From: Candidatus Bathyarchaeota archaeon
Lineage (GTDB): Archaea; Thermoproteota; Bathyarchaeia; Bathyarchaeales; SOJC01
Length of the DNA stretch: 64,000 nt
Assembly: GCA_023131225.1 (NCBI GenBank)
Contig: JAGLZW010000008.1
Span: forward strand, 20,892 to 84,891
Direction: 5' to 3'
The position numbers were made by a program, and so were the translations under genes. Below, piece by piece: positions 1-9,507 of this stretch. The notes below the pieces were generated by a model. The model ran no database searches, was not told where the DNA came from, and saw nothing but the letters and a program-made list of their open reading frames with translations. Each line of letters opens with the position of its first letter. Position 1 is the stretch's first letter.

Positions 1-523
1 ACTCGTGACTGTCTGCGTTCCAATCAGGGATTCGTTGCAGTAAACGTTAACTTCAAAGCTCTCCTTTCAATTCCGGCATTTTTGAGGGTGACAGTGATGT
101 TTATTTTTTCGCCAACCACTATAACGGAGTGGGAAGGCATTACCTTGATTACAGATACATCGTGAACTAACTCGTATAAATACGCATCAACTACTCCCCT
201 TACGTAGGTTTCATTAGCATATCCCCCAATCACTTTTTCATAATTAAGTACAATAGTGTTCTGGCATCCAAGTTCTATACCGTACTGTTCAACCTTCTCT
301 TGGCCCTCTAGAGAGAAAAAATCGATCCTCTTGACCAAGACTTTTGATCCATATTCTGTTTGAATAGCCTCTACTACTTGGTTATTATGCAGATACAACT
401 TTGATGGCGGACATACTGGACAGGGCTCGTAAAATAAGAACTCTATGACAACTGGTTCCACTGAATGGCTCACACTAATGAATAAAGATAAGATAGGAAA
501 CAGACAACTAATGCAAGTCTCAT
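1..523 (-). pseudogene. Secreted thioredoxin-fold protein with two apparent frameshifts (partial)
   Basis: The main open stretch (24-473, GTG start) encodes a thioredoxin-like domain with a CPVC motif near residue 18, followed by the start of a beta-rich CARDB-like domain (NAGIE.. near the end). Directly upstream, in another frame, ATG at 523 opens a good signal peptide (MRLALVVCFLSYLYSLV) that ends in a stop exactly where the GTG frame begins. At the other end, the frame that continues the CARDB pattern (SFEVNVYCNESLIGTQTV) runs off the window. Both joins need the same kind of shift, as if one base were missing at each. Read together they give one exported thioredoxin/CARDB protein. Either the gene is decayed or the sequence has two errors. 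The family call is moderate; substrate unknown. Confidence 0.55.
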
Positions 524-651
524 GTTTACTCTGTCACTCTCTACGATTAGGAGTAGGCTTACACCAATTAAACATTATAGATTAATCTTCTATGCCTATC
601 TCAATCTACTCCTCTTTTTTCGGTCATATATGCTGTCTTCACTTAAGGCGT

Positions 652-1821
652 CTAATAGCCAATGTTATCCTCTTTTATGGTTAAGAGAATAATAATCGCG
701 GGAACGATTATCAGTGAAGACAATTTGAAGATTGTCTGAATTGGAACGGTTAGTGCAAGCCACCCTGCCAAAATGGACCCGACCGTGGAACCTATAGGAA
801 ACATGGTTTGGAGAAGAGCTATTCCCACACTTGCATCTTCACTGTCAACAAGATCACCAATAAGTGCAGTTTCTGGAGCAACCCTCAACCCCCAAGCAAA
901 TCCATAGAGAGCCATAGCTAGAATAAAGGCAATGAAACTCGCTGTTTCTGAAAACAGCAAAAACACGCCCACCAAAATGACGTATGCGAGTATGATAGGT
1001 TTCTTTCTCCCAATTCTGTCAGAGATTTTCCCTGAAGGCAAACGTAAGAGAGTATTAGATATTCCTCTAATCATAAACAAGGCGCTCACAAGAAATGGTG
1101 CGACCAATAAAACATCTCGAGTATATACAGAGAAGACCGTGGCAAACATCGACGCTGTAATTGCAAATAAAACTCTACAAGAACATAATGCTAAAACACT
1201 TCGATTCTTCAGAACCCGCCCTACAGATCCTATTCCACTGTTGTATCTTTCCACAGAGGATTGGCCTTTGCTCGATGACATGGTGAAGTATATACCAAAA
1301 CCGATGGCTGGAAACAACGATAGCACCAAGAAAAAATCGCTGAAGTTTAGAAACTGTAAAAGTAGAGTGCTCAGCAATGGACCTGAAATCATGGCCAATC
1401 CGATAGATGTGAAAAAGACTCCAAACATTTTTCCCCTGCTCTTGGGAATTGCTAAGTCGTATATGGCTGCGGTAATTATTGGCGGGAAGAGAGCCACGGC
1501 AATTCCCTGCAAGATTCGAACCGCAAAAAGCGCGCCTAAATTAGATAGAAAGCCCAGAAGCAGAAATGACACAAATTGAATGGCTAGAGCAAAGAGAACT
1601 ATCCGTTTTTTCCCAATTCGACCGGCAATGGTTCCTATGGGAAGCCTAAGAAATATGGAAAAGAGAGAAGGCAATGCCATCAAAAGACCCAAATCAAAAA
1701 AGGAGAAGCCAAGATCATCAACATGCAAAGGAAAAACAGGTGCAAAAGCTAGCCACCCCATCCATAGAAAGAAGCTGGTTCCCAATATTGCATATAATTC
1801 TCGCAGTTCCTCTCCATCCAT
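652..1821 (-). CDS. Major facilitator superfamily transporter
   Basis: A 389-residue polytopic membrane protein, the usual length for a 12-helix MFS carrier. The loop between helices 2 and 3 carries GRIGKKR (about residue 66) and the equivalent loop of the second half carries SDRIGRKKP (about residue 267), the internal duplication typical of the family. The substrate cannot be read from sequence; the look is that of drug/sugar efflux-type MFS proteins. ATG start at 1821. It stands alone, divergent from the acylphosphatase gene. Confidence 0.85.
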   Translation of the reverse strand: MDGEELRELYAILGTSFFLWMGWLAFAPVFPLHVDDLGFSFFDLGLLMALPSLFSIFLRLPIGTIAGRIGKKRIVLFALAIQFVSFLLLGFLSNLGALFAVRILQGIAVALFPPIITAAIYDLAIPKSRGKMFGVFFTSIGLAMISGPLLSTLLLQFLNFSDFFLVLSLFPAIGFGIYFTMSSSKGQSSVERYNSGIGSVGRVLKNRSVLALCSCRVLFAITASMFATVFSVYTRDVLLVAPFLVSALFMIRGISNTLLRLPSGKISDRIGRKKPIILAYVILVGVFLLFSETASFIAFILAMALYGFAWGLRVAPETALIGDLVDSEDASVGIALLQTMFPIGSTVGSILAGWLALTVPIQTIFKLSSLIIVPAIIILLTIKEDNIGY

Positions 1822-1934
1822 AGATCATATCTCGTTGTCCAGAATTGGAGAATCGCTTAGATATAAGTTATCAAAAGAGTAATCATTGGGAATGCTCTGT
1901 AATTCCTTCATATTAAGAGAATGGAGGATTTCAG

Positions 1935-2210
1935 ATGAAAGTTAGGGCACGCGTGTTCGTCAACGGAAGAGTTCAAGGAGTTTTCTTTCGATCAGAAACA
2001 CATCGAAAAGCCCGTAGATATAACGTGACAGGCTGGGTTAGAAACCTTCCAGATGGAAGAGTTGAGGCGGTTTTTGAAGGGGAAAAAGAAAGCATTGAGA
2101 AACTAATTCAGTTTTGTAAAAAGGGATCGCTCGGCGCAAGAGTAACCAAAGCCGAAGTAGTTTTGGAGACTTATACTGGTGAGTTTGGGGACTTCCGAAT
2201 AGTATGGTAG
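1935..2210 (+). CDS. acyP: Acylphosphatase
   Basis: A 91-residue protein of standard acylphosphatase length that hydrolyses acyl phosphates such as carbamoyl phosphate. The signature GRVQGVFFRSETHRKA (about residues 11-26) holds the catalytic Arg of the phosphate-binding loop (FFR), and the later VTGWVRNLPDGRVEA contains the catalytic Asn (NLPDG). A GGAGG ribosome-binding site at 1923-1927 precedes the ATG. The gene is monocistronic. Confidence 0.93.
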   Translation: MKVRARVFVNGRVQGVFFRSETHRKARRYNVTGWVRNLPDGRVEAVFEGEKESIEKLIQFCKKGSLGARVTKAEVVLETYTGEFGDFRIVW

Positions 2211-2225
2211 TAAAACGAGTCCTGT

Positions 2226-2627
2226 TTATTTTGGGACTCTAAAGTGAGAGTCTTTCCCCGCGCTGATATACTCCCCGCCTGCTTCTCGGATTGTAGACGC
2301 AATTTTTGCGAAGTTATCTGAGCCAAGAAATTGGCGAGGCGTTACTTTTATGAAGTCTCCCTTGTCTTCGAAGATAAGCATTGCTTCTAGCTCCTTTGTA
2401 AACATCATTCGAACATCTTCTATTCCTTTTTCTACAGGTTTAGGGGTTAGTACTGAAGGCGCTGCAGAAGACACTACAGGAGGCGCTACGGTTGGAGCCG
2501 CGCGCGGGCTTATGGTCTTCAGTGATTTTGCAATGTCTTGTAAGTCTTCAGAAAGTCTCTTCAAAACATCGAGGACTTCACTTAGTCTTTGCAGTATTTC
2601 TTCAGTGTTTGGTTTTGCTTCGCTCAT
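2226..2627 (-). CDS. Conserved hypothetical protein with N-terminal coiled coil
   Basis: 133 residues. Residues 5-40 are a leucine-heptad helix (EILQRLSEVLDVLKRLSEDL), followed by a Pro/Ala/Val linker (about 41-68) and a compact alpha/beta C-terminal part ending GKDSHFRVPK. A GGAG ribosome-binding site lies just upstream of the ATG. It converges on the acylphosphatase gene with a 15-bp gap. I do not recognise a function; the layout suggests an oligomerising helix tethered to a small binding domain. Confidence 0.7.
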   Translation of the reverse strand: MSEAKPNTEEILQRLSEVLDVLKRLSEDLQDIAKSLKTISPRAAPTVAPPVVSSAAPSVLTPKPVEKGIEDVRMMFTKELEAMLIFEDKGDFIKVTPRQFLGSDNFAKIASTIREAGGEYISAGKDSHFRVPK

Positions 2628-2755
2628 TCTGACTTTTCTCCTTTCAAGTCTTAACTATCCGTCTTAGTCCCTCATTTATTTTGTGCTTTCCCTAGCAACA
2701 CAATGTAAAATAGTCTCTTCTTGTAATCTTGAAAAGGATTGTTTGAGGGTATAAG

Positions 2756-3796
2756 TTGCTGGAAGTTGATGGGAGCCAAAAAAGCGGCAGCGGCACAATT
2801 CTCCGTTTATCGGTGGCAATGGCTGCAATTCTGAATGAGCCTCTTCACATATTTAACATACGTCAGAAACGCCCCCAACCAGGCTTGAAGCCTCAACATT
2901 TGGAAGCTGTGCTAACTGCTGCAAGGCTTTGCAGCGCAACCGTGAAAGGAGCTAAGCTTGGCTCTAAGGAACTATGGTTCTATCCAACCGAAATTGCAAG
3001 TGGTAAAGTGGAAGCAGAAATAGGCACTGCTGGAAGTATCCCAATGCTGCTGATAACCGTTCTTCCCATATGCGCCTTCGCGAAAAATCCCGTCTACATT
3101 CACATTTCGAAGGGCGGCACGGACGTTTCTCACTCTCCCACAATAAACTATCTGCGCCATGTTTTTCTCCCAACTCTTGGGAAGATAGGGTTAAGGTCTT
3201 CTCTTACAGTTCACAAATATGGCTACTACCCGAAGGGTATGGGCGAAGTTTCCGTTAAGGTTATGCCCTGCCCGAAACTTGCTTCTTTCAGCTTTGGAGA
3301 ATTTGGGCTACTTGAATCGTTGAAAGGAGTGTCAGTTTGCACTTTTTTAGCTGACCGAAAGGTTGCTAAACGTCAGGCAAATGCTGCCAACAACCTTTTA
3401 AAAACACATGGGTACGAGGCTGACATCCAAGTTGTAAACGATTTTTCGAATCCTCTGCAGAAAGGCAGCTCTCTCTCCTTATGGGCACAAACTAGTACAG
3501 GTATTCTTGTAGGCGGCGACGCTATTGGTGAACTGAGAAAGCCCAGCGAAGCAGTGGGTAGAGAAGCTGCAGAAAACTTGGTGCGGGAAATAGAGGCTAA
3601 AGCTACCATGGACGTTCATCTTGCAGACATGCTAGTGCCGTACATGGCGTTGGCAAAGGGCGAATCGGTTTTCCTTACACGCTCAATAACCGACCACTTG
3701 GAAACCAACATATGGTTTGCTCAAGAAATTTTAGATGTAAAATTCGAAGTAAGCAAAGCTGGAAATCTGTACAAAGTAGAGAAAAGAGCATCTTGA
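2756..3796 (+). CDS. rtcA: RNA 3'-terminal phosphate cyclase
   Basis: 346 residues, full length for RtcA, which uses ATP to convert an RNA 3'-phosphate to a 2',3'-cyclic phosphate through an enzyme-AMP intermediate. Recognisable segments are the N-terminal EVDGSQKSGSGTILR, the GGTDVSHSPTINYLRH signature near residue 120, and VHLADMLVPYMALA near residue 285, whose His is the expected AMP-accepting residue. The start is TTG at 2756, chosen because GAGGG lies about 8 bases upstream and the protein begins at the conserved LEVDGSQ. Confidence 0.92.
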   Translation: MLEVDGSQKSGSGTILRLSVAMAAILNEPLHIFNIRQKRPQPGLKPQHLEAVLTAARLCSATVKGAKLGSKELWFYPTEIASGKVEAEIGTAGSIPMLLITVLPICAFAKNPVYIHISKGGTDVSHSPTINYLRHVFLPTLGKIGLRSSLTVHKYGYYPKGMGEVSVKVMPCPKLASFSFGEFGLLESLKGVSVCTFLADRKVAKRQANAANNLLKTHGYEADIQVVNDFSNPLQKGSSLSLWAQTSTGILVGGDAIGELRKPSEAVGREAAENLVREIEAKATMDVHLADMLVPYMALAKGESVFLTRSITDHLETNIWFAQEILDVKFEVSKAGNLYKVEKRAS

Positions 3797-3887
3797 CATT
3801 TAAAGTTGGAAAGATTCTGTTTCCCGTTTTTTCCCAAAAAAAGGTTTATAAGAGAGATTGTGTTGCTGAGATTCTTCAGGTGGAAAC

Positions 3888-4853
3888 ATGAGTTCTCTTC
3901 TAAAGCTACGAGCTTCCATGATTGGAACATTAGCAGTTATCATAGGACTTTCCACACTATTCTTCACAGCTATATTGCATCTAACTGTGGGTTTCAACAT
4001 CATATGGCTAATCATTTTCATAATTGGCTTCAACATTCTGCAATGGCTAATTGCACCGTACTTAATTGACGCTATCTACCGAGTACGACCGATCTCACAA
4101 TCAGAAAACCCTGAACTATGTGCTAAAATAGAGCAGTTAAGCCAAAGAAGCGGCATCAAAACACCTCGATTGATGCTGGCACGCATTCCAATTCCAAACG
4201 CTTTCGCTTACGGCTCTCCTATTACAGGCACCAGAGTAGCCATTACAGAAGGGCTAATGAAGACTCTGGAGAGCGAAGAAGTTGAAGCAGTTATTGGCCA
4301 CGAACTAGGCCACTTAAAACACCGAGACGTACAAGTGATGATGTTTGTCTCTATTCTACCTGCAATCTTCTACTTCATAGGCTACTCTTTCATATTCTCC
4401 TCAATGTTTGGGGGAAGAAGCAGAAACAACAGCGCTGGGGCAGCAGCAATCATCGGAATAATCAGCATCTTCCTATACTGGATACTCACTCTATTTATGT
4501 TATACTTGAGCCGCTTACGGGAATACTACGCCGACCGTCATAGCGCATCGATTGTAGAAGACGGACCGAGAAAACTTTCTGAAGGCTTGGCAAAAATAGT
4601 TCACGAAAGCGGACGAATTAAGAAGAGAATGCCAAAATCAGGACAACTAAACTCTTTCAAAGCCCTCTTCATATCGGACCCTGACAGGGCTGTGGCAGAC
4701 GCGAAGGCAATGGCTCAATTCAGAGCAGGCGATAGAAGATTAGTTGAGGAGGTGTTGCAAAGAAAAGTAACGGGCGTAGACAGGTTTCTGGAATTGTTCT
4801 CCAGCCATCCAAACATTGTGAAAAGATTGAAAGCTCTTCAGAGACTTGCATAA
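3888..4853 (+). CDS. htpX: HtpX-type membrane zinc metalloprotease (M48)
   Basis: 321 residues. Two N-terminal membrane segments (about 10-57) precede the zinc motif HELGHLKH (about 143-150); two more membrane segments follow (about 160-210), and REYYADRHSA supplies the downstream Glu zinc ligand of the gluzincin fold. HtpX proteases degrade damaged membrane proteins, with the active site on the cytosolic face. AGGTGG upstream of ATG 3888 supports the start. It converges on hutH with a 10-bp gap. Confidence 0.92.
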   Translation: MSSLLKLRASMIGTLAVIIGLSTLFFTAILHLTVGFNIIWLIIFIIGFNILQWLIAPYLIDAIYRVRPISQSENPELCAKIEQLSQRSGIKTPRLMLARIPIPNAFAYGSPITGTRVAITEGLMKTLESEEVEAVIGHELGHLKHRDVQVMMFVSILPAIFYFIGYSFIFSSMFGGRSRNNSAGAAAIIGIISIFLYWILTLFMLYLSRLREYYADRHSASIVEDGPRKLSEGLAKIVHESGRIKKRMPKSGQLNSFKALFISDPDRAVADAKAMAQFRAGDRRLVEEVLQRKVTGVDRFLELFSSHPNIVKRLKALQRLA

Positions 4854-4863
4854 GATAGAGGTT

Positions 4864-6396
4864 CTATCTTTTTAGCTTCGAAAACTCTTTATTTCGAATT
4901 AGCGATTTAACGGCCTCTATATCCTTATGAAGCACTCTGTCTTCCTCGAGGGCGGGGATCCTTCTCCTTATTAGATTGTACGCTGTCTTTGTGCCTTTTC
5001 CAAGTTTGTTTGCTCCTCTGAATTCAACACCTTGAGCAGCCGACAGAAGTTCGATAGCAACGATATATTCAGTGTTCCTGAGAATTTCCACAGCTTTTCT
5101 AGCTGCAAATGGACCCATACTCACGAAGTCTTCAAAATTAGCAGATGTGGGAATTGAATCGACGCTGGCCGGATGAGCTAAGGATTTGTTTTCTGAGGCC
5201 AAGGCTGCGGCGGTGTACTGTAATGTCATGAAGCCGCTTTGCAGCCCTCTCTTTGTTTTGTTGGAGATTAGGAAAGCAGGGAGTCCTCTGCTTAACTTTT
5301 CATCTATCAGCCTTGCTGTTCTTCTTTCAGAAATGTTGCCCATTGTGGTTAGCGCGATGGCGAGATAATCCATGGCGGCAGAGATGGGTTGCCCATGAAA
5401 GTTTCCACCAGACAGACATACTTCGTCTTGAGCGAAGATGAGGGGGTTGTCGGTTGCAGAATTAATCTCCACTCCTATTACGCTTTTAACGTAGCTTATT
5501 GTGTCACGAACTGAGCCTGAAACTTGAGGGATGCATCTTAAGGAGTACGGGTCTTGCGGGTACTTGTTTTCTTTCACCGCTTCACTGCTAGGCTTTACTA
5601 ATTGGCTGCCTGATAGAAGCTTACAGATGTTTCTGGCGCTTTCAATCTGTCCTTTATGAGGTCTTGTGCCATGAATTTTTTCATCGAAAGCGTCCACTAT
5701 TCCACATAGGGCTTCAAGACTCATCGCTGCTGCGACTTCGGATGTTTGCACCAAGTTCTCCGCGTCATGGATGGCAAGAGCTGCTATGGCTGTCATCATC
5801 TGAGTGCCGTTATTCAGGCCAACACCTTCTTTCATATCAAGCGTTATCGGCGAAATATCAGCTTTCTTCATGGCTTCTTTTCCACTTATAACTACGCCTT
5901 GATATTCTGCTTCGCCTTCTCCAATCATCACTAGAACCATGTGAGAAAGTGGAGCCAAGTCGCCGCTGGCTCCTACTGAACCTTTCTCTGGAATAATTGG
6001 ATGAACGCCTTTGTTAATCATTTGTACTAATGTCTTCAAAGTTTCCAAGCGCACTCCAGAATGTCCCTTGGCCACCGTGTTGGCGCGCAGAAGCATCAAC
6101 GCCCGTGTCACATCTCTGCTTAGAGGTTTTCCGACAGCTGATGAATGGCTTCGAATGATGTTGACTTGAAGCTGCCTTATGTCTTTAGGCTGGATAGCAA
6201 TATTTCCCAAAGCGCCAAAACCCGTCGTCACTCCGTAAATTATTTTTTGGTTCTTTACAAGGCGTTCTAAGGTTTCTCGCGCTTGTTTGACCTTTTTTTT
6301 GGTTTTTTCAGGAATTGTAACCTGCGCATTGTAACGGGCAACAGTAATAATGCCTTCTACAGTTAGGGTTTCTCCGTCAATAGCTACGTTCTTCAT
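4864..6396 (-). CDS. hutH: Histidine ammonia-lyase
   Basis: 510 residues, normal family length. It deaminates L-histidine to trans-urocanate and ammonia, the first step of histidine catabolism. Ala143-Ser144-Gly145 in GSVGASGDLAPLSH forms the MIO electrophile, and Tyr54 in YGVTTGFG is the conserved catalytic tyrosine. It is the last gene of a minus-strand operon (ftr, glutamine-synthetase-like, hutI, hutU, hutH) and lies only 15 bp after hutU, so it is probably co-transcribed. Confidence 0.95.
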   Translation of the reverse strand: MKNVAIDGETLTVEGIITVARYNAQVTIPEKTKKKVKQARETLERLVKNQKIIYGVTTGFGALGNIAIQPKDIRQLQVNIIRSHSSAVGKPLSRDVTRALMLLRANTVAKGHSGVRLETLKTLVQMINKGVHPIIPEKGSVGASGDLAPLSHMVLVMIGEGEAEYQGVVISGKEAMKKADISPITLDMKEGVGLNNGTQMMTAIAALAIHDAENLVQTSEVAAAMSLEALCGIVDAFDEKIHGTRPHKGQIESARNICKLLSGSQLVKPSSEAVKENKYPQDPYSLRCIPQVSGSVRDTISYVKSVIGVEINSATDNPLIFAQDEVCLSGGNFHGQPISAAMDYLAIALTTMGNISERRTARLIDEKLSRGLPAFLISNKTKRGLQSGFMTLQYTAAALASENKSLAHPASVDSIPTSANFEDFVSMGPFAARKAVEILRNTEYIVAIELLSAAQGVEFRGANKLGKGTKTAYNLIRRRIPALEEDRVLHKDIEAVKSLIRNKEFSKLKR

Positions 6397-6411
6397 AATC
6401 TTTCATCCATT

Positions 6412-8070
6412 TTAATGCAGCATGGGTGTTTTGATATTGTTTTCTCTCGCAATTGCTTTAGCTTTCTTGTAGCCGGCATCTGCATGTCTTACAATACCTA
6501 TCCCTGGGTCAGTTGTCAGAACTGTTGTTAAACGTTTTTCTATCTCTTTTGTACCGTCAGCTACGATGCACATGCCTGCATGGATACTATAGCCTATGCC
6601 CACGCCACCACCGTGATGGACAGAAACCCAAGTTGCGCCCCCGACCGCGTTGAGTAAAGCGTTCAGTATTGGCCAGTCTGCAATAGCATCGCTGCCGTCC
6701 ATCATGCCTTCCGTTTCGCGATTCGGGGAAGCGACGCTTCCACAGTCTAAATGGTCGCGCCCTATCCATATAGGACCAGCGAGTTCGCCTTTGTGAACCA
6801 TGTCGTTTATGATTTTTCCGAATTTTGCTCTTTCTCCATAGCCCAGCCAGCAGACACGGGCTGGTAAGCCTTGAAACTTCACTTTTTCCTTAGCTTTTTG
6901 TATCCAGCGACATAGTTCCTTATTGTGGGCGAATTCTTCGAGGATTACGTCATCTAGTTTGTAGATGTCCTCTCGGGTGCCTACAAGTGATGTCCAGCGG
7001 AAGGGACCTTTTCCTTCGCAGAACATTGGTCTGATGTAGCGTTGTACGAAGCCTGGATATGCGAAGGCGTCTTTGTAGCCTGCGTCGTAGGCATGTTGAC
7101 GTAGGTTGTTGCCGTAGTCGAAGGTTACTGCGCCTTTCCGCATCATCCTAACCATGGCTTTAACTTGAACTTTCATACTTGCCTTTGCTTTCTTAATGTA
7201 TTCAGTTGGTTTTTCCTCTCTTAGTTTATCAGCTTCTTCCTTAGTAAGCTCCATGGGGTAGTATCCGTTAAGGGGGTCGTGAGCAGAAGTTTGGTCAGTT
7301 ACAACGTCTGGTATTATCCCTCTCTTCACGAGTTCTGGATGCACTTCTGCAGCGTTACCGAGGAGCCCGATGCTTTTGGGCGTTTCTTCTCTTTTAGCGT
7401 CCATCGCCATTCCTATTGCGTCGTCAAGGTTGTCAGTCCATGTTTCCAAATACTTGTGTCTGAGTCGTCTTTCTATAGCTCTTTTGTCGATTTCCACAAC
7501 TAAAGCTACTCCGTCATTCATAGTCACTGCTAGAGGTTGTGCGCCGCCCATCTCGCCTAAGCCAGCTGTTAAGACGAGTTTCCTTCGCAAACTTCCGTTG
7601 AAATGTTCCTTTGCGATTGCTGCCAATGTTTCGTAGGTGCCTTGTAAAATTCCTTGGGTGCCAATGTAAGCCCAAGATCCCGCTGTCATCTGGCCAAACA
7701 TGATCAAGCCTTTCTGTTCCAACTCGTAGAAGTAGTCCCAAGTTGCCCATTTCGGAACTAACATGGAATTCACAATTAGAGTTCTTGGTGCCCACTCGTG
7801 AGTCCTGAAAACCGCTACTGGCTTACCGCTTTGGATTAGCATAGTCTCATTTGTTTCAAGTTTCTCTAAAGTTTCGACAATTTTGTTGAAGCATTCCCAG
7901 TTGCGGGCGGCCTTCCCTGTGCCTCCATAAACAATAAGCTGTTCAGAGTCCTTCGCCACCTCAGGATCCAGAACGTGGTGGAGCATGCGGTAAACGCCTT
8001 CGATTTGCCAGTTCTTACAATGCAGCTCTGGACCTGTCACACATTTAACAAGCTTCTCAGTCTTAACCAA
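6412..8070 (-). CDS. hutU: Urocanate hydratase (urocanase)
   Basis: 552 residues, full length. It adds water to urocanate using a tightly bound NAD+ as electrophile, giving imidazolonepropionate. Family blocks are present throughout: [12 protein letters not shown] near the N-terminus, the NAD-domain glycine run [14 protein letters not shown], and the C-terminal [17 protein letters not shown] with its conserved Cys and [11 protein letters not shown]. The start is TTG at 8070. The 139-bp gap to hutI is the largest inside the cluster and AT-rich, so an internal promoter is possible. Confidence 0.95.
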   Translation of the reverse strand: MVKTEKLVKCVTGPELHCKNWQIEGVYRMLHHVLDPEVAKDSEQLIVYGGTGKAARNWECFNKIVETLEKLETNETMLIQSGKPVAVFRTHEWAPRTLIVNSMLVPKWATWDYFYELEQKGLIMFGQMTAGSWAYIGTQGILQGTYETLAAIAKEHFNGSLRRKLVLTAGLGEMGGAQPLAVTMNDGVALVVEIDKRAIERRLRHKYLETWTDNLDDAIGMAMDAKREETPKSIGLLGNAAEVHPELVKRGIIPDVVTDQTSAHDPLNGYYPMELTKEEADKLREEKPTEYIKKAKASMKVQVKAMVRMMRKGAVTFDYGNNLRQHAYDAGYKDAFAYPGFVQRYIRPMFCEGKGPFRWTSLVGTREDIYKLDDVILEEFAHNKELCRWIQKAKEKVKFQGLPARVCWLGYGERAKFGKIINDMVHKGELAGPIWIGRDHLDCGSVASPNRETEGMMDGSDAIADWPILNALLNAVGGATWVSVHHGGGVGIGYSIHAGMCIVADGTKEIEKRLTTVLTTDPGIGIVRHADAGYKKAKAIARENNIKTPMLH

Positions 8071-8209
8071 GCTAGTTCACTGTAAACCAGAATGGTACAA
8101 ACATGTTTTAATTCTTTGCCACATACATCAGATTTATTGAAAGACAGCTACCTATACGTCAAAGAAATAGAAGAATAAGTCCTCCGATTCTTTAAGGTCA
8201 ACCGAAATC

Positions 8210-9481
8210 TTATTTGGTTCTTCGCCCCTTTTCTGCTACCAACTTCCCGTTTTTAAACACTTTTTCAGCTAGATTAATACCGTAGTGGTATGGGAAGTAT
8301 TTGTGGTTGGGAGCGTCAAAAATGACGATATCTGCTCTTTTTCCTTCTTCCAAACTTCCTATTTCATGGGCGCGCTCTATAGAGTGAGCCGCATTAATTG
8401 TTGACGCTACAAGGGCTTCTTCTGTGGTCATTTTCATCTGGAGTATTGCAATAGTCATCATCATCTGCATGGATTCACACATATTTGCCGCGCTCAAATC
8501 TGTTGCCAACGCAATAGGCAATCCATCGTTGATGATTTCTCTAGCTTTTGCATAGGTACCCAAATAGCAGAAGGGAGTTGTCGGCAAGAAAACTCCGATG
8601 GTGCCTTTTTTTACTAGGGCGTCAATTTCCTCTGCTGGTGTAAAGATTAGGTGATCAGCAGAGACTACTCCTAGTTCAGCACCCAGCTTTGCCCCTCCGC
8701 TGTGGACAAGCCAGTCGGAGTGAATCCTTAATTTCATTCCATATTTTCTGCCCATCTCAAGTATTCGCTTGGATTGTTCTGCATTGAAGTATCCCTTTTC
8801 ACAAAAAACATCACAGTATTCGACCAATTTTCTCTTTGCGATTTCTGGAATCCATTTTTCGACTATTTCATCTGTTAGTTGATCAACTTTGTTTTCATAT
8901 TCGAAGGGGATTCCTTGAGCCAGAAAGGTTGGAATCAGGTCGATTGGATGTGTTTTGTTGAGGATGTTAATTATTTCTAGTTGTCTGATTTCGCCTTGAA
9001 ATGTCATTTCGTATCCGCTTTTCGCTTCTATTGTTGTTGTGCCGTGGATTATCATCGTGTCAAGTATTTGGGTGGTTTGTTTAAGCAGTTCTTCAGTCGT
9101 TGCTTTACCTGTTTTTTCGAGTGTTGTTGGCATGCCCCCTCCCCTAGCTTTGATTTCCAAATATGGAATTCCTTTTACAGCCATGGACTCGAGTTCTTCT
9201 GCTCTTGAACCGGCGAAAATTAGGTGGACATGGGGATCGATAAGTCCAGGCGTGACGAGCTTGCGACTCGCATCTATGACTTTGAATCCTTTTTCAAGCT
9301 TGCCCAACACTTCTCTTGTAGTTCCGACAGCCACTATTTTCTGGTCCTTGACTGCGACAGCGCCATCCTCTATTACGCCAAGACTACTCATTTCTTCTTT
9401 AATTTGCGGTTTATTGCTTGTCCCCTTTAGAGTTACCAGTTCATTTGCGTTGATTATTGCGAAGTCAGCCTTTATTGCCAT
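8210..9481 (-). CDS. hutI: Imidazolonepropionase
   Basis: 423 residues from the chosen start. This amidohydrolase opens the ring of 4-imidazolone-5-propionate to N-formimino-L-glutamate. Metal-binding DPHVHLIFAG opens the barrel, RIHSDW supplies a later His, and LATDLSAANM resembles the final Asp segment. I chose ATG 9481 because AAGGAGAAGG lies 6-10 bases upstream and the protein then begins MAIKADFAIINA as in homologues; a longer frame reaches 9538 but overlaps the upstream gene. It follows the glutamine-synthetase-like gene by 26 bp. Confidence 0.94.
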   Translation of the reverse strand: MAIKADFAIINANELVTLKGTSNKPQIKEEMSSLGVIEDGAVAVKDQKIVAVGTTREVLGKLEKGFKVIDASRKLVTPGLIDPHVHLIFAGSRAEELESMAVKGIPYLEIKARGGGMPTTLEKTGKATTEELLKQTTQILDTMIIHGTTTIEAKSGYEMTFQGEIRQLEIINILNKTHPIDLIPTFLAQGIPFEYENKVDQLTDEIVEKWIPEIAKRKLVEYCDVFCEKGYFNAEQSKRILEMGRKYGMKLRIHSDWLVHSGGAKLGAELGVVSADHLIFTPAEEIDALVKKGTIGVFLPTTPFCYLGTYAKAREIINDGLPIALATDLSAANMCESMQMMMTIAILQMKMTTEEALVASTINAAHSIERAHEIGSLEEGKRADIVIFDAPNHKYFPYHYGINLAEKVFKNGKLVAEKGRRTK

Positions 9482-9507
9482 TATTTCCCTTCTCCTTCCA
9501 TTGCAGT

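Noticed and set aside
932..1579. Long plus-strand open frame opposite the MFS gene
   Set aside because: No domain or hydrophobic pattern of its own; the minus strand encodes a clear 12-helix transporter.
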